A stretch of DNA of 64,000 nucleotides, taken from Priestia megaterium NBRC 15308 = ATCC 14581. Lineage in GTDB: Bacteria; Bacillota; Bacilli; Bacillales; Bacillaceae_H. The translations under genes and the position numbers were made by a program. The notes below the pieces were generated by a model. It was not told the origin of the DNA and did not search any database. It saw only the letters and a program-made list of their open reading frames with translations. Location: contig NZ_CP009920.1 of assembly GCF_000832985.1 (NCBI RefSeq), positions 4,582,501 through 4,646,500 of the forward strand, in the 5' to 3' direction. Of this stretch, positions 24,393-33,757 are shown one piece after another. Numbering within the stretch: position 1 is the stretch's first letter; every line of letters starts with the position of its first letter.

Positions 24393-25124
24393 TTAAGAAT
24401 TAGAACTGTCTATAGTGAACGTAACGCGATTCGCAGGGTAGTGTAGAAAAGATGAATGAATCGGTCTTTTTTGTGCATCATACGCCACTTTTTCCACTTT
24501 AAACAGCGGCTCTCCGACTTCACATTCTAAATGTTTTGCTTCATCCACGTTTGCAAATACCATGTTCAATAATTTTTTATTATGAACCGGAGTAATATTG
24601 TACTTATTTTTTATAGTATCGTACATTGAAACTGAATTATGGACGTGCTGATCTAAGTGTGGTAACAATTCTAAGGAGTAGTGAGAAATTTCTAAGGTAA
24701 GAGGCTGGTCGTCATAATACAGGATGCGCTGCAGTTCAAGGACTTCACTTTCTGGAGGGATTGATAACATCTTTGCCACATGAGCTTTTACAGGTTTTAT
24801 ACCAAAAGACAAAATTTTAGTCTGCGGTACTTTCCCTAATTCCGACATATACTCTGTATGCCCATTAACGGCAAACAGCTCTCTCTTAGCTTTTGGATAT
24901 TGAACAAAGGTTCCTTTTCCTTGCTGACGTATCAGAAGGCCTTCTTCTACTAAATCTAATACGGCTTTTCTTACCGTAATCCGACTTACTCCGTATATAT
25001 CGCACAAATCCGTTTCAATTGGAAGTTTTTCACCCGGAGTATAAACTCCTTTATTAATATCTTCTGTAATAGCCTGTTTTAACTGCATATATAAAGGCGT
25101 AGAGCTATGAGTATTTAGCTTCAT
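24393..25124 (-). CDS. frlR: GntR/HutC-family regulator of the frl locus
   Basis: 243 residues: an N-terminal GntR winged helix (YTPGEKLPIETDLCDIYGVSRITVRKAVLDLVEEGLLIRQQGKGTFV) and a C-terminal UTRA ligand domain, the HutC/FrlR layout. It converges on the operon it presumably represses. A phosphorylated fructosamine is the expected inducer from the B. subtilis system. An imperfect palindrome in its own promoter region (25172-25193) shares the TATAAC/GTTATA pattern with the operator candidates upstream of frlB and frlO, suggesting autoregulation. Confidence 0.9.
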   Translation of the reverse strand: MKLNTHSSTPLYMQLKQAITEDINKGVYTPGEKLPIETDLCDIYGVSRITVRKAVLDLVEEGLLIRQQGKGTFVQYPKAKRELFAVNGHTEYMSELGKVPQTKILSFGIKPVKAHVAKMLSIPPESEVLELQRILYYDDQPLTLEISHYSLELLPHLDQHVHNSVSMYDTIKNKYNITPVHNKKLLNMVFANVDEAKHLECEVGEPLFKVEKVAYDAQKRPIHSSFLHYPANRVTFTIDSSNS

Positions 25125-25171
25125 CTTTTTCCTCCTCTTTCCTAAATACTTGCTTTTGAATATAATTATAT

Positions 25172-25193
25172 TATAACGTAATGTGATGTTATA
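25172..25193. promoter_or_regulatory. Candidate FrlR operator upstream of frlR
   Basis: TATAAC (25172-25177) / GTTATA (25188-25193) arms around a CGTAATG-type core, 48 bases before the frlR start. Confidence 0.45.
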
Positions 25194-25414
25194 TTACAAT
25201 TTGCTTTTCTTCCTTTTTATCATGTATGTTTGATACAAAAGAAAGAAAAGTTGGCGAACTCAAAGTTCTATAGCATTCACCTTTCTTTTCTATTAATTGA
25301 AAACATGGGTAATGGTTAGACAAGCAATAGAAAATATGCAACAATTTTTATTACCAGCTTCTTCAACATAAGATAAAATAGAAGGTAAAAACTTTAATAA
25401 AAGGAGATTCCGCC

Positions 25415-26434
25415 ATGGGTGAAAAAAAGAATATTGATATAGGTGGTCTTAGTTTTGCTTGGGATTTAGAAAAAGGCCAATTTAGCTTTGAGGGAGAAGA
25501 TGCGATCCTTTTTTGGATTACTTCTGCGATGAAAACATTGTTTGACACAATCGAAGAAATATCTGGAGAAGAGGCAGCTTCTGTAGTACTGGAAACCACT
25601 GGTTTCCGACAGGGATTAGTAGTAGGAGAGTACTTTCAAAATATGAAAGGCGTAACGGTTTTTGAAGCGGCTGAGTTAATTACCAATACATACGCTTCGG
25701 CTGGATGGGGAAAAACTACTATCAAATATTTAAATCCTGAAAGTAAAACTCTATCTGCTGAATTAAAAGACAGTTGGGAACATAAAATTAACGTTGCGCA
25801 AAAGAAAACAAAGGGAGGAAATTTTCTTCCGGCCCATTATGCAGGGATTTTTACAGGACTATTTGGCACAAATATTTGGTACAAGGTGATTCAACATCAA
25901 ATAGAAGGACATGAATGCACCACAGTAGAATACTTCCCTTCTAACATTGATATCACTCAAAATATTCATCAATTAGCGAGAAGAAAAGAAGCGCAGAAAA
26001 TAGAACATTTGCAAAACATTGTAGCAGAAAAAACAGCAGAGTTAAAAGATCTTATTAAAAAGCTTTCTTCTCCTATTATTCCGGTTTTGGAAGGTATAGT
26101 CGTCGTTCCTTTGATTGGCAAATACGACGAGGATCGAACGGAAGATTTGATTGTCAATACATTAAATAACCTCCCAAAACACCAGGCTAATTATCTTGTG
26201 CTGGATTTAACCGGATTGGATAAAGAACTTACTGAATATACGGCAAGTCTTATTGAAAAATTAGGTGCAGCAGCGTCCCTGATTGGTACGAAAACAATTT
26301 TAGTAGGGATTTCTGCCGATTTAGGCTTAGTTATATCAAAGACCCATATTGATTTATCGAAATATGATTGTTTTCAAACATTGCAACACGGCATTCATTA
26401 TGCATTGGCACAAAGCGGACGAAGCATCGTTTAA
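25415..26434 (+). CDS. RsbR-like protein: N-terminal V4R-type sensor plus C-terminal STAS domain
   Basis: 339 residues. Residues about 1-185 look like a V4R (4-vinyl reductase-like, XylR N-terminal type) small-molecule domain, including GVTVFEAAELITNTYASAGWGKTT and AHYAGIFTGLFG. A short helix (about 190-215) leads to a STAS domain (SSPIIPVLEGIVVVPLIGKYDEDRTEDL, LDLTGLDKEL) like those of RsbR paralogues. RsbR proteins form stressosomes that feed RsbT and SigB. The Thr in LDLTGLD is where phosphorylation would be expected. It is monocistronic with a good AAGGAG ribosome binding site. The input domain differs from the globin-like one of canonical RsbR. Confidence 0.75.
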   Translation: MGEKKNIDIGGLSFAWDLEKGQFSFEGEDAILFWITSAMKTLFDTIEEISGEEAASVVLETTGFRQGLVVGEYFQNMKGVTVFEAAELITNTYASAGWGKTTIKYLNPESKTLSAELKDSWEHKINVAQKKTKGGNFLPAHYAGIFTGLFGTNIWYKVIQHQIEGHECTTVEYFPSNIDITQNIHQLARRKEAQKIEHLQNIVAEKTAELKDLIKKLSSPIIPVLEGIVVVPLIGKYDEDRTEDLIVNTLNNLPKHQANYLVLDLTGLDKELTEYTASLIEKLGAAASLIGTKTILVGISADLGLVISKTHIDLSKYDCFQTLQHGIHYALAQSGRSIV

Positions 26435-26539
26435 AATATATATTTGAAATATAACAAAATGCACTCATTCAGCATCATAACAAATCTCTTTATTAAAGAA
26501 CGGAAATGAATTGAAGGATTTCATTTTTTAAAAGATGAA

Positions 26540-26567
26540 TTGACATGAAACCAAAAGGTGTTATATT
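26540..26567 (+). promoter_or_regulatory. Promoter and repeat upstream of AHSA1-ArsR pair
   Basis: TTGACA (26540-26545), a 16-base spacer and TATATT (26562-26567). ACCAAAAGGTGTTAT inside the spacer is echoed 35 bases later by CTTTTTGGTGTTAT, making inverted ACCAAAA/TTTTGGT arms that could be the ArsR-type operator. Confidence 0.6.
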
Positions 26568-26623
26568 GTTTTTATATAAAACTTTTTGGTGTTATTTTTT
26601 TAAAAAGGAGAATGAAGATAACG

Positions 26624-27052
26624 ATGAATGATAAAAGTGTAGTAGAAGATGTAAAACAGACGATAATATTTAACGCGCCGATTCAAAAAGTTTGGGATAA
26701 AGTAGCAAGCGCAGAAGGGCTCCAACAATGGTTCATGCCTAATGATTTTCAGCCTCAGGTAGGATATGAATTTCATTTGCAATCGCCTTTTGGCCCATCT
26801 CCGTGTAAAGTATTAGAAATAGATGCACCAAACTATCTTTCTTTCTCTTGGGATACGGATGGATGGGTCGTTTCGTTTACCTTAAAAGAAATGGGTAATC
26901 AAACTGAATTTACGCTTATTCATAGCGGGTGGAAAGAAGCTGAAACACTTCTTGAAAAAGCAAACGAAAAGAGTTCAGTGGTACGAGATAGAATGAGCTA
27001 CGGGTGGATTAGTCTCGTAAATGAAAAACTTCGAAAGGTTGTTGAAAACTAA
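26624..27052 (+). CDS. SRPBCC/AHSA1-domain protein
   Basis: 142 residues from ATG 26624. An ATG at 26612 directly abuts AAGGAG and is disfavoured. This is a START-like Aha1-C family domain: [49 protein letters not shown], then FTLIHSGW. The fold binds hydrophobic ligands, and its substrate here is unknown. The TAA is immediately followed by the ATG of an ArsR-family repressor, a common pairing in Bacillus. Confidence 0.85.
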   Translation: MNDKSVVEDVKQTIIFNAPIQKVWDKVASAEGLQQWFMPNDFQPQVGYEFHLQSPFGPSPCKVLEIDAPNYLSFSWDTDGWVVSFTLKEMGNQTEFTLIHSGWKEAETLLEKANEKSSVVRDRMSYGWISLVNEKLRKVVEN

Positions 27053-27388
27053 ATGACTTCATCAGCTGCCAAGCATGATATCTTTCAAGCCATTGCTGAT
27101 CCTACTCGAAGAAAAGTACTTGAGCTGCTTTCTGAAAAAGAATTGCCTATATCAGAAATAACGTCTCATTTTTCAATAAGCCGTACCGCTATTGTCAAGC
27201 ATCTTCATATACTTTCAGAAGCAGACTTAGTCCATGGACAGAAAAAAGGCAGAGAAAAAGTGTATTGTCTTCAACCAGAGCCTTTAAAAGAAGTACAAGA
27301 TTGGCTTTCTTACTACGAGCAATTTTGGACGAACAAATTATCTATTCTTCAGCATATTGTTGAAAGAGATGAAGAAAGAAATCAATAG
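27053..27388 (+). CDS. ArsR-family transcriptional regulator
   Basis: 111 residues: DIFQAIADPTRRKVLELLSEKELPISEITSHFSISRTAIVKHLHILSEADLVHG is a full ArsR/SmtB winged helix. The usual metal-ligand cysteines are absent, so it belongs to the SdpR/AHSA1-linked non-metal group. It starts directly after the preceding stop codon and so depends on coupled translation. It likely represses the two-gene unit through the repeats around 26550-26595. Confidence 0.85.
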   Translation: MTSSAAKHDIFQAIADPTRRKVLELLSEKELPISEITSHFSISRTAIVKHLHILSEADLVHGQKKGREKVYCLQPEPLKEVQDWLSYYEQFWTNKLSILQHIVERDEERNQ

Positions 27389-27425
27389 AAAAAGCATAAA
27401 AACGTTTTTTATAGGGAATATAGCA

Positions 27426-27455
27426 AAGCCAGTCGTTAAAAAGACTGGCTGTTTT
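27426..27455 (+). terminator. Terminator after ArsR gene
   Basis: AGCCAGTC / GACTGGCT arms with GTTTT following. Confidence 0.75.
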
Positions 27456-27572
27456 ACATAAAAGCTGGTTTTATTCTAGAAGGACAAATAAAAGAACGAT
27501 GCAGAACAACATAGGACATTTCTTGAAATAAAAAGATAGACCTTTAGAAGAAAAAAAGGGGGAGACAGAGCA

Positions 27573-28352
27573 ATGAACAAGCTTTTATTTTATGGGACGA
27601 GCGATGCTCAAGGAGTGCCTCGATTATTATGTGACTGTAAAGTATGTACACAAAAAGATCAATTAAATCAGCGCACAAGGCCTAGTGCACAGTTTACAAT
27701 GGACGGTAACGTGTTTTTGATTGACGTATCACCCGATTTTAAACATCAATTTCACTTATACAATAACAAAAAAATCCCTTCTACCGTTTTTATTACTCAT
27801 CCTCACAATGACCATGTGGCTGGTTTAGGAGATTTAGCAGACTTATGCTATTGGAATAATGTAAATACAGAAGTCGTAGGAGCGCCTGAAGTCATCAGCG
27901 AGTTAACCGAAAGATTTCCTTATCTCGCAAAAAGAAAAGGGCTTACCTTTAAAGGAAGGTTAAAATGGGATAGTGGAGAAACAACCATTACGTTTCATAA
28001 AGTAAATCACGGATTTAACGGTCATTCCTACGGCATTGTGGTTCATCAAAAACAAGGCGAACGCTGGGCGTATGTATCCGATTCTTTTAATGTGACAAAA
28101 GAACAGTGGCAGCCCTTTTACCACTTAGATTTACTGATATTTGGTACATCTTTCTGGAAAGAATATCTTCAAAAAGAAAAAAGATCCGTATATGACGTGA
28201 CAGAGGCAATGGAGATCAAAGCGAAGCTACAGGCCAAAAACATGGTATTTACTCATTTATCACATGATATTGATATCCAAAAGCACGCCGAGATGCTTTC
28301 AGATGAAAACGTAAGCTTTGCCTATGACGGACGCGAGATTTTATTACCCTAA
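27573..28352 (+). CDS. MBL-fold hydrolase, PhnP-like
   Basis: 259 residues. FYGTSDAQGVPRLLCDCKVC near the N-terminus resembles the PhnP/cyclic-phosphodiesterase branch (GT.. then Cys pair). The metal site is THPHNDHVAG (HxHxDH), followed by YVSDSF and a C-terminal THLSHDID. These proteins are metal-dependent phosphodiesterases. AAAAGGGGGAG precedes the ATG. It is monocistronic, converging on the alpha/beta hydrolase gene at a shared terminator. The physiological substrate is unknown. Confidence 0.83.
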   Translation: MNKLLFYGTSDAQGVPRLLCDCKVCTQKDQLNQRTRPSAQFTMDGNVFLIDVSPDFKHQFHLYNNKKIPSTVFITHPHNDHVAGLGDLADLCYWNNVNTEVVGAPEVISELTERFPYLAKRKGLTFKGRLKWDSGETTITFHKVNHGFNGHSYGIVVHQKQGERWAYVSDSFNVTKEQWQPFYHLDLLIFGTSFWKEYLQKEKRSVYDVTEAMEIKAKLQAKNMVFTHLSHDIDIQKHAEMLSDENVSFAYDGREILLP

Positions 28353-28382
28353 AGCAATACATAAAGGCATAAAAGGTTTCAT

Positions 28383-28419
28383 TTAAAGAAGCAGCGTAGC
28401 TAAAGTGCTGCTTCTTTAA
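28383..28419. terminator. Bidirectional terminator
   Basis: TTAAAGAAGCAGC / GCTGCTTCTTTAA arms between converging genes. Confidence 0.82.
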
Positions 28420-28428
28420 GTTTGTAAA

Positions 28429-29232
28429 TTAGATATGTTCGATAAAGTTGCTCACAACTTTGTTAAATCGATCGCTTTCTTCCAGAAAAGGGCAGTGGCA
28501 GCTGTTCTCAAAAACTTCAAGTACAGAACCTGAAACCAGCTTTTGAATATGTCTTCCAGCTGCTACCGGAATGAGCTTTTTTTCTTTTCCAAAGCACAGT
28601 AAGGTAGGGATTGCAATAAACGGGAGAAAATCTCGATAGTCCACAATGGATTGATCAAACAAAATAGCACTGGCTATCGACTCAGGCATTTTCGTTCCTT
28701 CTTTCATAATCCAATGTTTATCTTCTTCAGTTAATTCATCCTTAAACATAAGCGGAATAAAATTTTCTAATGTACTTGTTCGATCAAGCTGAATACCCTG
28801 CATGAGCGAAATAAGAGCAGGTAAATCAAATGCACCGATCGGAAAGTCGGGCCATTTAAAATCTGAAGCCATTTCATCTACAATAATATTTCCTTTTACA
28901 TTTTCTTGACCAAATTGTTTCAAATATTCCCATACAACAAAAGCACCCATCGACCAGCCTACTAATATGACGTCTTTTAATTGATGAGTGGTTATAAACT
29001 CATGCACATCACGAGCATAAGTGGAAATTGTATGGCCGTATGGAGTATGACTTGAATTTCCATGTCCTCTTAAATCCAAAAGAATAGTTTGATACTGTTT
29101 TGAAAAAAAAGAAAGCTGGTTATGGAAAAAACGACTGCTCATCCAAACTCCGTGAATGAAAATAATAGGTGTTCCTTCCCCTTGTTGTTCATAGTACAAA
29201 GTTGCACCGTCTTTTAATGTATAAAAAGGCAT
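28429..29232 (-). CDS. Alpha/beta hydrolase
   Basis: 267 residues if started at MPFYTLKDGATLYYEQQG, where the domain begins and GGGGG lies nine bases upstream. An in-frame ATG 78 bases further out has no clear ribosome binding site. The oxyanion HG (IIFIHGVWMSSRFF), the nucleophile elbow GWSMGA, the late acidic residue and the terminal His in SCHCPFLEESDRF make a complete Ser-Asp-His esterase/peroxidase-type set. Substrate unknown. Cytoplasmic, no signal peptide. Confidence 0.85.
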   Translation of the reverse strand: MPFYTLKDGATLYYEQQGEGTPIIFIHGVWMSSRFFHNQLSFFSKQYQTILLDLRGHGNSSHTPYGHTISTYARDVHEFITTHQLKDVILVGWSMGAFVVWEYLKQFGQENVKGNIIVDEMASDFKWPDFPIGAFDLPALISLMQGIQLDRTSTLENFIPLMFKDELTEEDKHWIMKEGTKMPESIASAILFDQSIVDYRDFLPFIAIPTLLCFGKEKKLIPVAAGRHIQKLVSGSVLEVFENSCHCPFLEESDRFNKVVSNFIEHI

Positions 29233-29566
29233 TATTTTTGCCCCCAATCTCAAAGATTTATATCTCATCATGTATGCGCGGGCACATTCATGTAGAACGT
29301 ATCGCGTCAATAAAATTTTTATTGAAGAACAAATCCTAGAAGTGGACGCTTTGATATGTTATACTATTACAGGCTTAAATACTGTATGTTTTTGAAACAA
29401 TCATTCACTGTAATACTTTTTAGATAGAAGCATCCTCATAAAAAGGATGTTGTTTTTGTCGTAATGTACCTTTAAGTAATGAATTGTTACCATCAATTCG
29501 GTTCACAATAACCGACCTACATGCATTATATCTTGCAAATATAAACAGATAGGTGGAAGAAGCAAC

Positions 29567-30535
29567 ATGACTGAAAGAAAACCATATCAAGTACTACTAT
29601 ATTATTTGTACACTCCAATTGAAAATCCTGAAGAGTTCACAGCTGAGCACTTGGCATTTTGTAAAGAGCTTGAATTAAAAGGACGCATTTTAATTGCGGC
29701 TGAAGGGATCAATGGAACGGTATCAGGGACAGTTGAACAAACAGATAAATACATGGAAACGATGAAAAATGATCCTCGTTTTGAAGGTATTGTATTTAAA
29801 ATAGACGAAGCAGATGAACATGCGTTCAAAAAAATGCACGTGCGTCACCGCAAAGAATTAGTAACTCTTCGATTAGAAGATGATGTGAATCCTCTTCGCG
29901 TAACGGGTAATTACTTAAGCCCAAAAGAATTTTATCAAGCGATGCAAGATGAGAATACGGTCGTAATTGATGCACGAAACGATTATGAATACGATTTAGG
30001 TCATTTCCGAGGAGCTGTTCGTCCGGATATTCGAAACTTCCGTGAGCTTCCTGAATGGATTCGCGACAACAAAGATCAGTTTGAAGATAAAAAAATCTTA
30101 ACTTACTGCACAGGCGGTATTCGCTGTGAAAAATTCTCTGGATGGCTTCTTGAAGAAGGTTTCGAAGATGTAAGCCAGCTTCACGGAGGTATTGTAACAT
30201 ACGGAAAAGATCCTGAAGTACAAGGTGAACTATGGGACGGTCAGTGCTATGTATTTGATGAGCGCATCAGCGTACCAGTTAACCAAAAAGAGCATGTGAT
30301 TGTCGGAAAAGACCACTTTACCGGCGAGCCTTGTGAACGTTATGTTAACTGTGCAAATCCAGAATGCAATAAGAAAATCTTAGCTTCTGAAGAAAATGAA
30401 CACAAATATTTACGCGCTTGTTCACATGAATGCCGAGTGAGCCCTCGTAACCGCTATGTAAAAGAACACGGTTTAACAGAAGAAGAGTTTGCAGCACGTG
30501 TTAAAGAATTAGAAAAAGAACACGTAACTTTATAA
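29567..30535 (+). CDS. trhO: tRNA uridine(34) hydroxylase, rhodanese family
   Basis: 322 residues matching TrhO/YbfQ: an N-terminal acylphosphatase-like domain ([16 protein letters not shown]), a central rhodanese domain with catalytic Cys181 in [15 protein letters not shown], and a C-terminal zinc-like cysteine cluster ([15 protein letters not shown]). TrhO uses O2 to hydroxylate wobble uridine 34, starting 5-methoxyuridine synthesis in some tRNAs. AGGTGG precedes the ATG. Monocistronic, ended by a very strong hairpin. Confidence 0.93.
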   Translation: MTERKPYQVLLYYLYTPIENPEEFTAEHLAFCKELELKGRILIAAEGINGTVSGTVEQTDKYMETMKNDPRFEGIVFKIDEADEHAFKKMHVRHRKELVTLRLEDDVNPLRVTGNYLSPKEFYQAMQDENTVVIDARNDYEYDLGHFRGAVRPDIRNFRELPEWIRDNKDQFEDKKILTYCTGGIRCEKFSGWLLEEGFEDVSQLHGGIVTYGKDPEVQGELWDGQCYVFDERISVPVNQKEHVIVGKDHFTGEPCERYVNCANPECNKKILASEENEHKYLRACSHECRVSPRNRYVKEHGLTEEEFAARVKELEKEHVTL

Positions 30536-30537
30536 TA

Positions 30538-30578
30538 AAAAAAGCAGCACGCTATACAAAGCGTGCTGCTTTTTTTAT
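30538..30578 (+). terminator. Terminator after trhO
   Basis: AAAGCAGCACGCT / AGCGTGCTGCTTT arms followed by T7. Confidence 0.92.
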
Positions 30579-30736
30579 GAAAAGATTCTCTTAGAACCTG
30601 GTGTTTAAAGAATGTCATACAACGGGTATTTATGAAAAAGGAAAGATATTCCTAGCTTTTTTATTTGTTTAAAAGAATATTTTTTTGAGGAAGCCATAAA
30701 AAAGCTTGTACATAAAAACGAAAAAGGAGCTTGAAA

Positions 30737-31594
30737 ATGGAAGCGAAAATTGAAAAAAAGTACGATGGCCGTTTGCTTGAAGGACCCCTATGGGATGAAG
30801 AAAATCAAAAATTAGTGCTAGTAGACATCTTAGATAAAAAGCTTCTTACGTACGATCCAAAAACGACAACCTTAGAAGGTATTGCTCTTCCTTCAGTCGT
30901 TACAAGCGTTTCTAAAACCAATCATTCAAATTTGATTGTCTCCACCCGTAATCAGCTGCTTTTAGTTGATAAAAACAAAAAGAATCATGAAGAGTATATC
31001 CGCTTAGATACTCTTGAAAAAACCATGCGTTTTAATGATGGAAAATGTGATCCATATAATCGCTTTTGGATTGGAACGATGAGTGAAGAAGATGAAGAAG
31101 GAAAAGCCCAGCTGTACGTAGTAGATGAAAAAGGTGTCATTAAGAGCGCTAAAGAAGGATTAAGCGTGTCAAACGGGCTAGCATGGAATCGAACAGGAGA
31201 CAAATTCTTTCTGGTTGATTCACCGAAAAATAAAATTATGTCTTATTCGTTTTCTAAAGAAACAACAAGGCTCGAAGATGAAAAAGTGGTGATTGACCTT
31301 TCAGATATGGACGGGTTTCCTGATGGAATGACAATTGATGAACACGATCGATTATGGGTAGCACTTTGGGGAGGTTCGAAAGTCATTTGTGTAGATCCAG
31401 ATAAAGGAGAAATTATAGAATCTATTCATCTTCCTGTTTCCAATGTAACCTGCTGTACATTTGGAGGAGACGATTTACAAACCTTATTTATCACCACAGC
31501 TAAGGAAGAAGAAAAATACGAAGAAGCTGCCGGCTCTATTTTTTCATGCCGAGTAGGAGTAAAAGGCGTGCCGGCTTATACTTACGTGTACTAG
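30737..31594 (+). CDS. SMP-30/gluconolactonase-like protein
   Basis: 285 residues from ATG 30737 (AAGGAG at 30724-30729). A TTG two codons earlier abuts that site. Six-bladed propeller landmarks are the N-terminal LEGPLWDEENQKLVLVDI, RFNDGKCDPYNRFWIGTM, VSNGLAWN and DGFPDGMTIDEHDRLWVALWGG, which contain the Glu, Asn and Asp metal ligands of SMP-30. It probably hydrolyses sugar lactones. It stands alone, followed within bases by a perfect 14-bp palindrome. Confidence 0.88.
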   Translation: MEAKIEKKYDGRLLEGPLWDEENQKLVLVDILDKKLLTYDPKTTTLEGIALPSVVTSVSKTNHSNLIVSTRNQLLLVDKNKKNHEEYIRLDTLEKTMRFNDGKCDPYNRFWIGTMSEEDEEGKAQLYVVDEKGVIKSAKEGLSVSNGLAWNRTGDKFFLVDSPKNKIMSYSFSKETTRLEDEKVVIDLSDMDGFPDGMTIDEHDRLWVALWGGSKVICVDPDKGEIIESIHLPVSNVTCCTFGGDDLQTLFITTAKEEEKYEEAAGSIFSCRVGVKGVPAYTYVY

Positions 31595-31607
31595 ATAAGC
31601 GCTTATC
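31594..31607. promoter_or_regulatory. Perfect 14-bp palindrome GATAAGCGCTTATC
   Basis: Lies directly at the SMP-30 gene stop, about 210 bases before the globin gene. The AAGCGCTT core resembles a cre half-pattern, and the function is unknown. Confidence 0.4.
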
Positions 31608-31818
31608 AAAATGTAAAGATTCCTAAAGCCCAGTAACGAGAGATGTTACATACAGCTTCTACAATTCCTTTACATTGTGTTCATTTCTTTACATTTTATT
31701 CTTTATGTGGAAGAGGAATAAAATATGGGGACAACGAATTTCCATAAAGAAGCCTTTTAAAGAATATGAACACTTCTATTGGGTAATAATGGGTAAAGGT
31801 AGAAAAGGAGGAATTGTT

Positions 31819-32181
31819 TTGGAACAAACATTGTATGAAAAAGTGGGCGGACAAGAAGCTATTGAAAAAGTAGTTGATTATTTTTATTCTGAGCTCGTGT
31901 TAAAAGATGAAACGGTCAGTCACTTTTTCGAGCATACGGATATGGATAAACAGCGTCGACACCAAGCCAAGTTTATAAGCTTTGCCTTAGGTGGACCGAA
32001 TCAATATTCAGGAAAGTCGATGGCCAAAGCACATGCAAATATGAATATTCAACCCGAACATTTTAATGCAATTGCTAAGCATCTTCACGATGCACTTGCT
32101 CACTTTAATGTTGAAGAGCCGGATATTGACCAAGCATTAAATAAAGTTGAATCCCTAAGAAATGATATTCAATATAAATAA
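31819..32181 (+). CDS. Truncated haemoglobin, group I (GlbN-like)
   Basis: 120 residues if started at TTG 31819, which has AGGAGG at 31806-31811. Longer in-frame starts would place the ribosome binding site inside the gene. It is a two-over-two globin: LYEKVGGQEAIEKVVDYFYSELV, the PheB9-like YFY, HQAKFISFALGGPNQYSGKSMAKAHANM (with the proximal-His region in the AHANM helix) and HFNAIAKHL. Group I members bind O2 and NO and detoxify NO or supply O2. B. subtilis carries a group II type (YjbI), so this is a different globin. Confidence 0.85.
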   Translation: MEQTLYEKVGGQEAIEKVVDYFYSELVLKDETVSHFFEHTDMDKQRRHQAKFISFALGGPNQYSGKSMAKAHANMNIQPEHFNAIAKHLHDALAHFNVEEPDIDQALNKVESLRNDIQYK

Positions 32182-32186
32182 ATTAT

Positions 32187-32218
32187 AAAAAAGAAGGTTA
32201 CTGTGACCTTCTTTTTTT
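32187..32218 (+). terminator. Terminator after globin gene
   Basis: AAAAGAAGGT / ACCTTCTTTT arms, T7 tail. Confidence 0.88.
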
Positions 32219-32320
32219 GTGCTCAAAGCTGTGATGTATGAAGGAAACATGGAAAAGACATCGTAATATGATAAAAATGCAATAGGTAAAAATATTTATC
32301 GAAAGTCTGGGAGTGGGAGT

Positions 32321-33757
32321 ATGTCAGCAATTAATGGGAAGCAATACGTAGAGAGAATTAATCAATTAAAAGCAAATGTATGGGTTGATGGCAAGCTCGT
32401 AACAGGCAATATATCAGAACATCCGGCTTTTAAAGGAGCCATTAACAGTCAAGCTAAACTTTATGATTTTCAGCATGATAAAAAAATTAAAGATATCATG
32501 ACATACCAATCTCCGGATTCTGAGGATTTTTTTGGTACATCTTATTTACAGCCTACAACAAAAGAAGAGTTAAAAAAACGACGAGAGATGACTCAGCAAT
32601 GGGCGCAATTAACCCATGGTATGATGGGAAGAAGTCCGGATTATATGAATACCGTATTGATGGCTTTTGCATCCTCTGCAGAACTCCTGAGAGGAACAGA
32701 AAACTGCTTTCCTGAAAACATCATTTCTTATTATGAATATGTGAGAGAGCACGATTTATCGCTCACTCATACATTCATCGATCCTCAAGTCAATCGAATC
32801 CAATTTTATTACGAGCAAAACGACGAACCGATAGCAGCAAAAATTATTGATAAAAACAATGAGGGAATCGTTATTCAAGGCGCGAAACTGCTTGCTACAC
32901 AGGGTGGAATGACGGATGAGCTGCTCGTACTGTCTTCAGCGGGCATTCAAGGAAAAGAAAAAGGATTTGCTTTTTCGATTCCAAGTAATACAAAAGGAAT
33001 TAAATTTATTTGTAGAGAATCATTTGCAGGAAAAGATTCGGCGTTTGATTATCCATTAAGTTCTAGATTTGAAGAAATGGATACAATTGTTGTCTTTGAC
33101 CATGTATTAGTACCGTGGAACCGCGTGTTTTTCTATGAAAATGTAGACGTATCAAATACATTCCTTGCTTCTAGTTCCTTCTCAGCTTTTGCTCTGCATC
33201 AAGTAACTTCAAGGAGAATTGTCAAAACAGAGTTTGTATTAGGGATTGTACAATCTCTGATTGAAACCATTAACATTATAGACTATCCGCATGTACGAGA
33301 AAAAGCAACAGAGCTTATTATTGCGTTAGAAACGATGAAAGCTCTCGTGATGAAAGCAGAAGAAGAAGCGGAGATTGATCCATGGGGATACATGCGTCCG
33401 AATGAAACTACACTTCGTATTGCCGCAAATATATTTTCAAAAACCTATCCTACCTTTACAGAGATTATCCAGATTTTAGGTGCGAGCGGACTAATAGCAA
33501 TACCAACAGAAAATACGTGCCACTCATTGGTTAAAGAAGATATTACGCGTTATTTGCAAGCTAAATCGAGAGGGGCAGAAGATCGTATTAAGCTTTTTCG
33601 ACTAGCGTGGGATTTAACTATGAGTCCGTTTGGTACAAGGGAAACACTGTATGAACGTTTTTTCTTTGGGGAGCCTGTACAGTTAACCAGTTATCTGTAC
33701 TTATCTTACGATAAAGAGCGCTATGTACAGAGAGTAACCGATTTTTTGAAAAGTTAA
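32321..33757 (+). CDS. FAD-dependent 4-hydroxyphenylacetate 3-monooxygenase-like (HpaB/YoaI)
   Basis: 478 residues of the HpaB family: an N-terminal GKQYVERINQLKANVWVDG, central THTFIDPQVNR, KLLATQGGMTDELLVL, a VFDHVLVPWNRVF segment and an acyl-CoA-dehydrogenase-like C-terminal helical domain. HpaB ortho-hydroxylates phenols using FADH2 supplied by a separate reductase. No reductase (HpaC) gene is adjacent. Length and order match B. subtilis YoaI. Preceded by GGGAGTGGGAG. Alternatives within the family are chlorophenol or pyoluteorin-type oxygenases. Confidence 0.87.
   Translation: MSAINGKQYVERINQLKANVWVDGKLVTGNISEHPAFKGAINSQAKLYDFQHDKKIKDIMTYQSPDSEDFFGTSYLQPTTKEELKKRREMTQQWAQLTHGMMGRSPDYMNTVLMAFASSAELLRGTENCFPENIISYYEYVREHDLSLTHTFIDPQVNRIQFYYEQNDEPIAAKIIDKNNEGIVIQGAKLLATQGGMTDELLVLSSAGIQGKEKGFAFSIPSNTKGIKFICRESFAGKDSAFDYPLSSRFEEMDTIVVFDHVLVPWNRVFFYENVDVSNTFLASSSFSAFALHQVTSRRIVKTEFVLGIVQSLIETINIIDYPHVREKATELIIALETMKALVMKAEEEAEIDPWGYMRPNETTLRIAANIFSKTYPTFTEIIQILGASGLIAIPTENTCHSLVKEDITRYLQAKSRGAEDRIKLFRLAWDLTMSPFGTRETLYERFFFGEPVQLTSYLYLSYDKERYVQRVTDFLKS

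Noticed and set aside
29826-30200. 124-codon open frame antisense to trhO
   Set aside because: Shadow frame with no ribosome binding site. trhO itself is unambiguous.
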